From contig JAQPZY010000848.1 in assembly GCA_029931535.1 (NCBI GenBank), positions 1 through 64,000 of the forward strand: DNA of 64,000 bases, written 5' to 3'. Position 1 is the first letter of the stretch; the number at the start of each line of letters is the position of its first letter. This DNA comes from Margaritifera margaritifera. Taxonomy: Eukaryota; Mollusca; Bivalvia; Unionida; Margaritiferidae. Below are positions 60,340 through 64,000 of the stretch, piece after piece. The notes beneath the pieces are model-generated. The model did not search any database. It was not told the DNA's origin and saw only the letters and a list, made by a program, of their open reading frames with translations. Both the position numbers and the translations under genes were made by a program.

Positions 60340-61610
60340 ATTGACTTAAAACGCAATGTGTTGGGAAAGAATTTATCAGGATTCAACTGCTGTAATATTT
60401 AATCAAATATGGGTTCTTTCTTGAACAGAAAAACAAACTATGATATTTGGGTAATAAATTATTTATTGTGTATGTTTTGAGAAATTGCTCATCATTCTGG
60501 TCAATAAGTATATTTCACACTACATGTGTGATTCATTCATGGCCCCAGTCGAGTTGAAATGCCGGTAGAGCTTCTGGTTTATGTTGGTTCTGTGCTCGTT
60601 CAGCAATCAAGTGTACGTGTACAAATCAACCATAGCAGTTTGCTAACAAGCATTAATTACATTATTTTTCATAGGTTTCATTAAAAGAGGATAACGAGTT
60701 AAAAATGAATATTTCACTTGTTAAAGTCTCCATCTTAAGTACTGGCAATTGTGGTTATATATGGTTCCAATCGAAGAACCTTCACATGTAAACACTGAAG
60801 GTGCACCACGGGACAATTAAAGTGATACGTTCAGCATTTATAACTAACACAATTCATTGATTTCAGCTTACATAGAGTTATTGAACACTCATCATTTTCT
60901 AGCTATCATGTGTGAAGATCTGAGAGTCTCAATTTGAGCTTGCAACATCTTTTTCAAACTTTGGACAGGGGTGATTTAAATGTCGAACGCTTCTCAAAAC
61001 GTTTGTTTGTGAACTAACAAGGACTAAATTCAAGGAAAATATCATCCATAAGGAAAAAGTATATAGCGTTTGTGGAAAACGAACAACAGGTAATCTATAG
61101 TTAAAAATGTTTTTAAAAAAAATACATTACTATAGATCAAAAAAAGGACGTGTATTTAGAGATACTATGGTCCAGACGGAAAGTGCAATCTCAAAAGAAA
61201 CCAATTAGTGATCTCAGAATGAATAAGTTTGAATTTATAGAAGAAATAATAGTTCAGTACCCGATGGTAAATAATTTCTTGAAGAACTGATTAAATTCAA
61301 AGAATGGCGTCTCCCGGACTGTGTGAACAAACTACAGTATCGTCTAGACATAATTGTTTTTGAGTATCCATTTTAAAGTTGATACAAAAATGCTGGAGCC
61401 TTGGCGATATCAATCGGGGGGTGCTTTTTGATCAATCACAGATTTCCCATTCGAAGAATTCCTAGAGTTATGTTTCAATATATCAATTAAAGAAATCCCA
61501 GCATCTTATTCTGAATAGAAACTTAACAAACAAGCAAACATAACAAGAAACAACAACATCAGCAACAACATCAAACAAGCAAATACAATATACCCAACCT
61601 AAACAAACGA
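60340..61610. other. No gene recognised
   Basis: 3' flank of the rhomboid gene on the minus strand; no clear signal beyond AT-rich sequence. Confidence 0.4.
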
Positions 61611-61617
61611 ATCTCCA

Positions 61618-62061
61618 TTAATATATTCTTGGGTCGCACATTCTTTCCGTGTATGGTATGCAATCAATATATTTACAGTAATTGCATGATAGTAGAATCT
61701 GCACCTTGGTAAATACGTACAGAATGCCAGAGAAATAGATGATCAGAATACAGGAACTGCTGAAAACTAGAAATGCCCTGCACCTTGTACTCCAACGTCC
61801 AAATGTGATATAAGGAAGAAACAACACGGCACTCAAGGCTCCTGCAAAAAATCCACCCAAGAGGCATATATTGTCTAAATAAGGCAGCGTGCCACACAGA
61901 AGAAAGAAAACAATGGCGGCAATGATCTTCAGTAGTTCTGCCCATGGCTTTTCAACAAGTCTCCAAAACTGAAGCAGTTCAAAAAGTAGGACACCCACCA
62001 TTCCGAAGACTGCCCCTGTACTACCAACGTGGATCTGGTACGGATCCATGATGCTGGCGAT
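61618..62061 (-). CDS. iRhom-like inactive rhomboid, terminal coding exon
   Basis: On the minus strand an acceptor (tgcactctatttcag) is followed by an open frame IASIMDPYQIHVG onward to TAA at 61618-61620. The segment has about 147 residues and four hydrophobic stretches. Order and wording match the C-terminal half of the rhomboid core of iRhoms (RHBDF1/2): ELLQFWRLVEKPW, CGTLPYLDNI, FLPYITFG, then a C-terminal luminal part ending CIPYTERMCDPRIY. iRhoms are catalytically dead rhomboids of the ER and Golgi that escort clients such as the ADAM17 sheddase. Here the catalytic Ser position reads Thr (GSTG) and the usual helix-6 His is Leu (NICLLGG), so it should be inactive. The remaining exons are upstream, at higher coordinates; I found none that I could support before 64000. 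Confidence 0.82.
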   Translation of the reverse strand: MASIMDPYQIHVGSTGAVFGMVGVLLFELLQFWRLVEKPWAELLKIIAAIVFFLLCGTLPYLDNICLLGGFFAGALSAVLFLPYITFGRWSTRCRAFLVFSSSCILIIYFSGILYVFTKVQILLSCNYCKYIDCIPYTERMCDPRIY

Positions 62062-62069
62062 CTGAAATA

Positions 62070-63540
62070 GAGTGCAAGTTTCAAACACTATGGACAAAGT
62101 TTATTGGTGTATTTATAATAACTAATTTATTCATTACAAAATCTACTCGTTTACTCAAGAACGAGAAAGAAGACAGTAGCAGTAATATTTTGCGCACCAC
62201 ATTGGTAGAGAAAAATGGAAGACCAAAGGTTATTTGACCTAGAACGATTAAAGAGAGTTGAAAGTGGATAAAACCGGTTGAATTGTGGCATAAAATGCAG
62301 CCCAAAACATGGGTGGTTACATATCTGTTTACAATGGTACATGAGGACAAAGTTTACGAATTCAATAAATATCAAGTCAGTACAAGTCAGTACGGCAGTA
62401 AGAAAGCAATATATCAGTGGGTGCAAAATTATATCGCCGCAGTGGCGATAACACCTTTGAAACTATTTTCTGTTTTCATTTAGGAAGTATATCTGCACTT
62501 ACGTATATTCTTCAGACCTGTATTGCCATATTTAGGCCTATTTTATTTTTCTTCTTCTTTTCCTTCTCCACCCTTTCTCTCTCGCACCCAATCAGAATGA
62601 ATAAATCTTAAAATGTATCAACACTGTTGACCCTCTAGTACACATTTATGTAATCAATGAAAAGGCACCGTCAGGAATACATAAAAATGAATTCCAAACA
62701 ACAAAACCAGGCTTAAAGTATTAGCTTTTTTATAATTAGTTTTCCACATGAATCATGGAAATTGTCAGTGACTGAACTTACGTGACCTGTTGCTATTCGA
62801 TATTATATGTCACCCACACAGTATCGTATACCTGTTACACTCAGCGACAAACGGTACACATTTTTAAGAAAAAACTCTTGATTACATATAGTAATACAAT
62901 TGTATAAGTAGCGATTTTAACTGTCATCACAATCATAATCATGTCTGAAAATGATGGAGAAATCAGGCATTGATTAGTGTCGATTGGAAAATGAAATTAA
63001 GTGACAATAAAAATTAGGGCACAGCATCTCTTACCGAAATAGACTGCAAGCCTGCCAACCAACACACATAAATTTACGTCTGAATGCAGAAATAAACAAA
63101 AGTAGCAGCCAAAATACTTACAAGTAAACTCACAATCATTAAAATCTGTTGTTAAATGATGTTATGCTCTGAAGCTTGTTGGAGCGTTTTCATGTTGCTA
63201 TAGTATCCCCACCCCATCAATGTTATTCGCAATGTTCACTGTATCAATCCACGCAAGAAATGTGTTAACAAAATTAAAAATCTTCAATTTTGCATAAAAA
63301 CATTAATTAATTTGACAAAATACACAATTTTAAGCATTATATGTACAATCTAAATTTGTTAAACGTCGCTGTCCTAAAATTATTGTCAAACTTCGGAACT
63401 TCATTTTATCGATGCAGTAATGCAGCCGTTAATTGAATTGACACAGAATGCAGAAACAAATCCATGCAAATGGAAGGTTTTTGCCTTAAAAAATATATAA
63501 TAAAAAGAAAATCGACGTTTTTTTAGTAGACAGAAGGAAA
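62070..63540. other. Presumed rhomboid intron, no further exon supported
   Basis: Short chance frames only. A minus-strand donor-like GTAAGAG at about 63034 follows LAGLQSIS, but I could not tie it to the rhomboid core. Confidence 0.35.
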
Positions 63541-63544
63541 TATG

Positions 63545-63640
63545 TCACTGGTGAAGTGGAAACATTTTGTATTGTTAATCGTGGTTTCGCCACTCGTGAA
63601 AATACAATTTTCTATTTCACTCGTGAAATATTTCTTTATA
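63545..63640. repeat. Self-complementary TTTCACTCGTGAAA repeat
   Basis: CCACTCGTGAAAATACAATT and TTTCACTCGTGAAAT share a 14-bp near-palindrome twice within 40 bases; a small foldback-type repeat. Confidence 0.45.
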
Positions 63641-63719
63641 TCTACTCAAAAAAGTACATATCCTCTATATATTTATCCATTTCTTAACTAATTTATTCAT
63701 ATACTCAATACTAGAGAAA

Positions 63720-63960
63720 GCGGACATTAGTAGAGACAACATTTTTCGATTATGCCTGACAAACAAAAGTGGTCAAGGACTGCCTGGAGTCGAGTGATAA
63801 AAGGGAGGTGAAAGATGTTAACATTAATTTGTTTGAGGCAGAGAAGATGGCCCTGAAAATGGTCGGGTGGAGATCTGGGTTTTTTGTATCTTATGTGCAC
63901 AAAAAGAGGGAAGAATGAACATAAAAACTTTAATAAGAAAGTACACAAGGAAGTTAGCAA
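63720..63960 (+). other. Coding-like stretch near the right edge, unassigned
   Basis: A plus frame reads VVKDCLESSDKREVKDV and FEAEKMALKMVGWRSG to TGA; an overlapping 89-codon minus frame also exists (63727-63996). The plus frame faintly resembles part of a BTB domain, but the match is too short to call. Confidence 0.2.
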
Positions 63961-64000
63961 TTGTGTATATATTTGTTTCAGCTCTTCGAAGCCCACATAT

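Noticed and set aside
63720..63960. BTB domain fragment
   Set aside because: The resemblance covers under 40 residues without the domain hallmarks, and an opposite-strand frame is equally long.

Overview
The window is AT-rich animal DNA with very low gene density. It has many microsatellites and minisatellites, large spliced introns and layers of transposon remains. Repeats typical of molluscs (a GTCCGTCC-type dispersed repeat, a SINE ending in a CAA tail, an RTE-type LINE, Penelope and Polinton debris) and an IL-17-receptor-like immune gene point to a lophotrochozoan, most likely a bivalve. This assignment is inference, because no species marker is visible.

Only two host genes can be supported. 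The first is a plus-strand gene from about 17.2 to 43.4 kb. It encodes a single-pass receptor with a cytoplasmic SEFIR domain (IL-17 receptor type). Six coding exons join in consistent phase: signal peptide exon, two short ectodomain exons, transmembrane exon, linker exon, and a large terminal exon with SEFIR and tail. Its first intron is about 19 kb and holds a solo LTR, Polinton debris, a ~140-bp repeat block, a 5-kb array of a 24-bp unit and a 1.2-kb array of a 27-bp unit. The second is the last coding exon of an iRhom-like inactive rhomboid, on the minus strand at 61.6-62.1 kb, whose other exons lie upstream, probably beyond the right edge.

The rest is mainly mobile-element sediment. Decayed Polinton/Maverick pieces occur at 0.3-7.8 kb (minus), 23.8-25.2 kb (plus), 48.2-54.5 kb (minus) and 57.0-60.3 kb (both strands). 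They include integrase with chromodomain, protein-primed-type DNA polymerase B and three conserved proteins I could not name. A Penelope-like element with a GIY-YIG endonuclease (about 8.2-10.5 kb) abuts the first piece, and an RTE-clade LINE (about 50.0-53.3 kb) splits the third. Four short hAT-like elements were found, three with 8-bp target duplications. A 782-bp solo LTR carries a heat-shock element, CCAAT boxes and a TATA box.

Region by region: 0-7.8 kb Polinton; 7.8-10.5 kb Penelope; 10.5-13.8 kb SINE/hAT/minisatellites; 13.8-17.2 kb mostly unassigned, with a promoter-like CRE/TATA pair; 17.2-43.4 kb receptor gene; 43.4-48.2 kb non-coding repeats; 48.2-60.3 kb Polinton debris with nested LINE and SINE; 60.3-64 kb rhomboid exon and unassigned sequence. 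All calls rest on reading the sequence and recalled family features; no database search was run.
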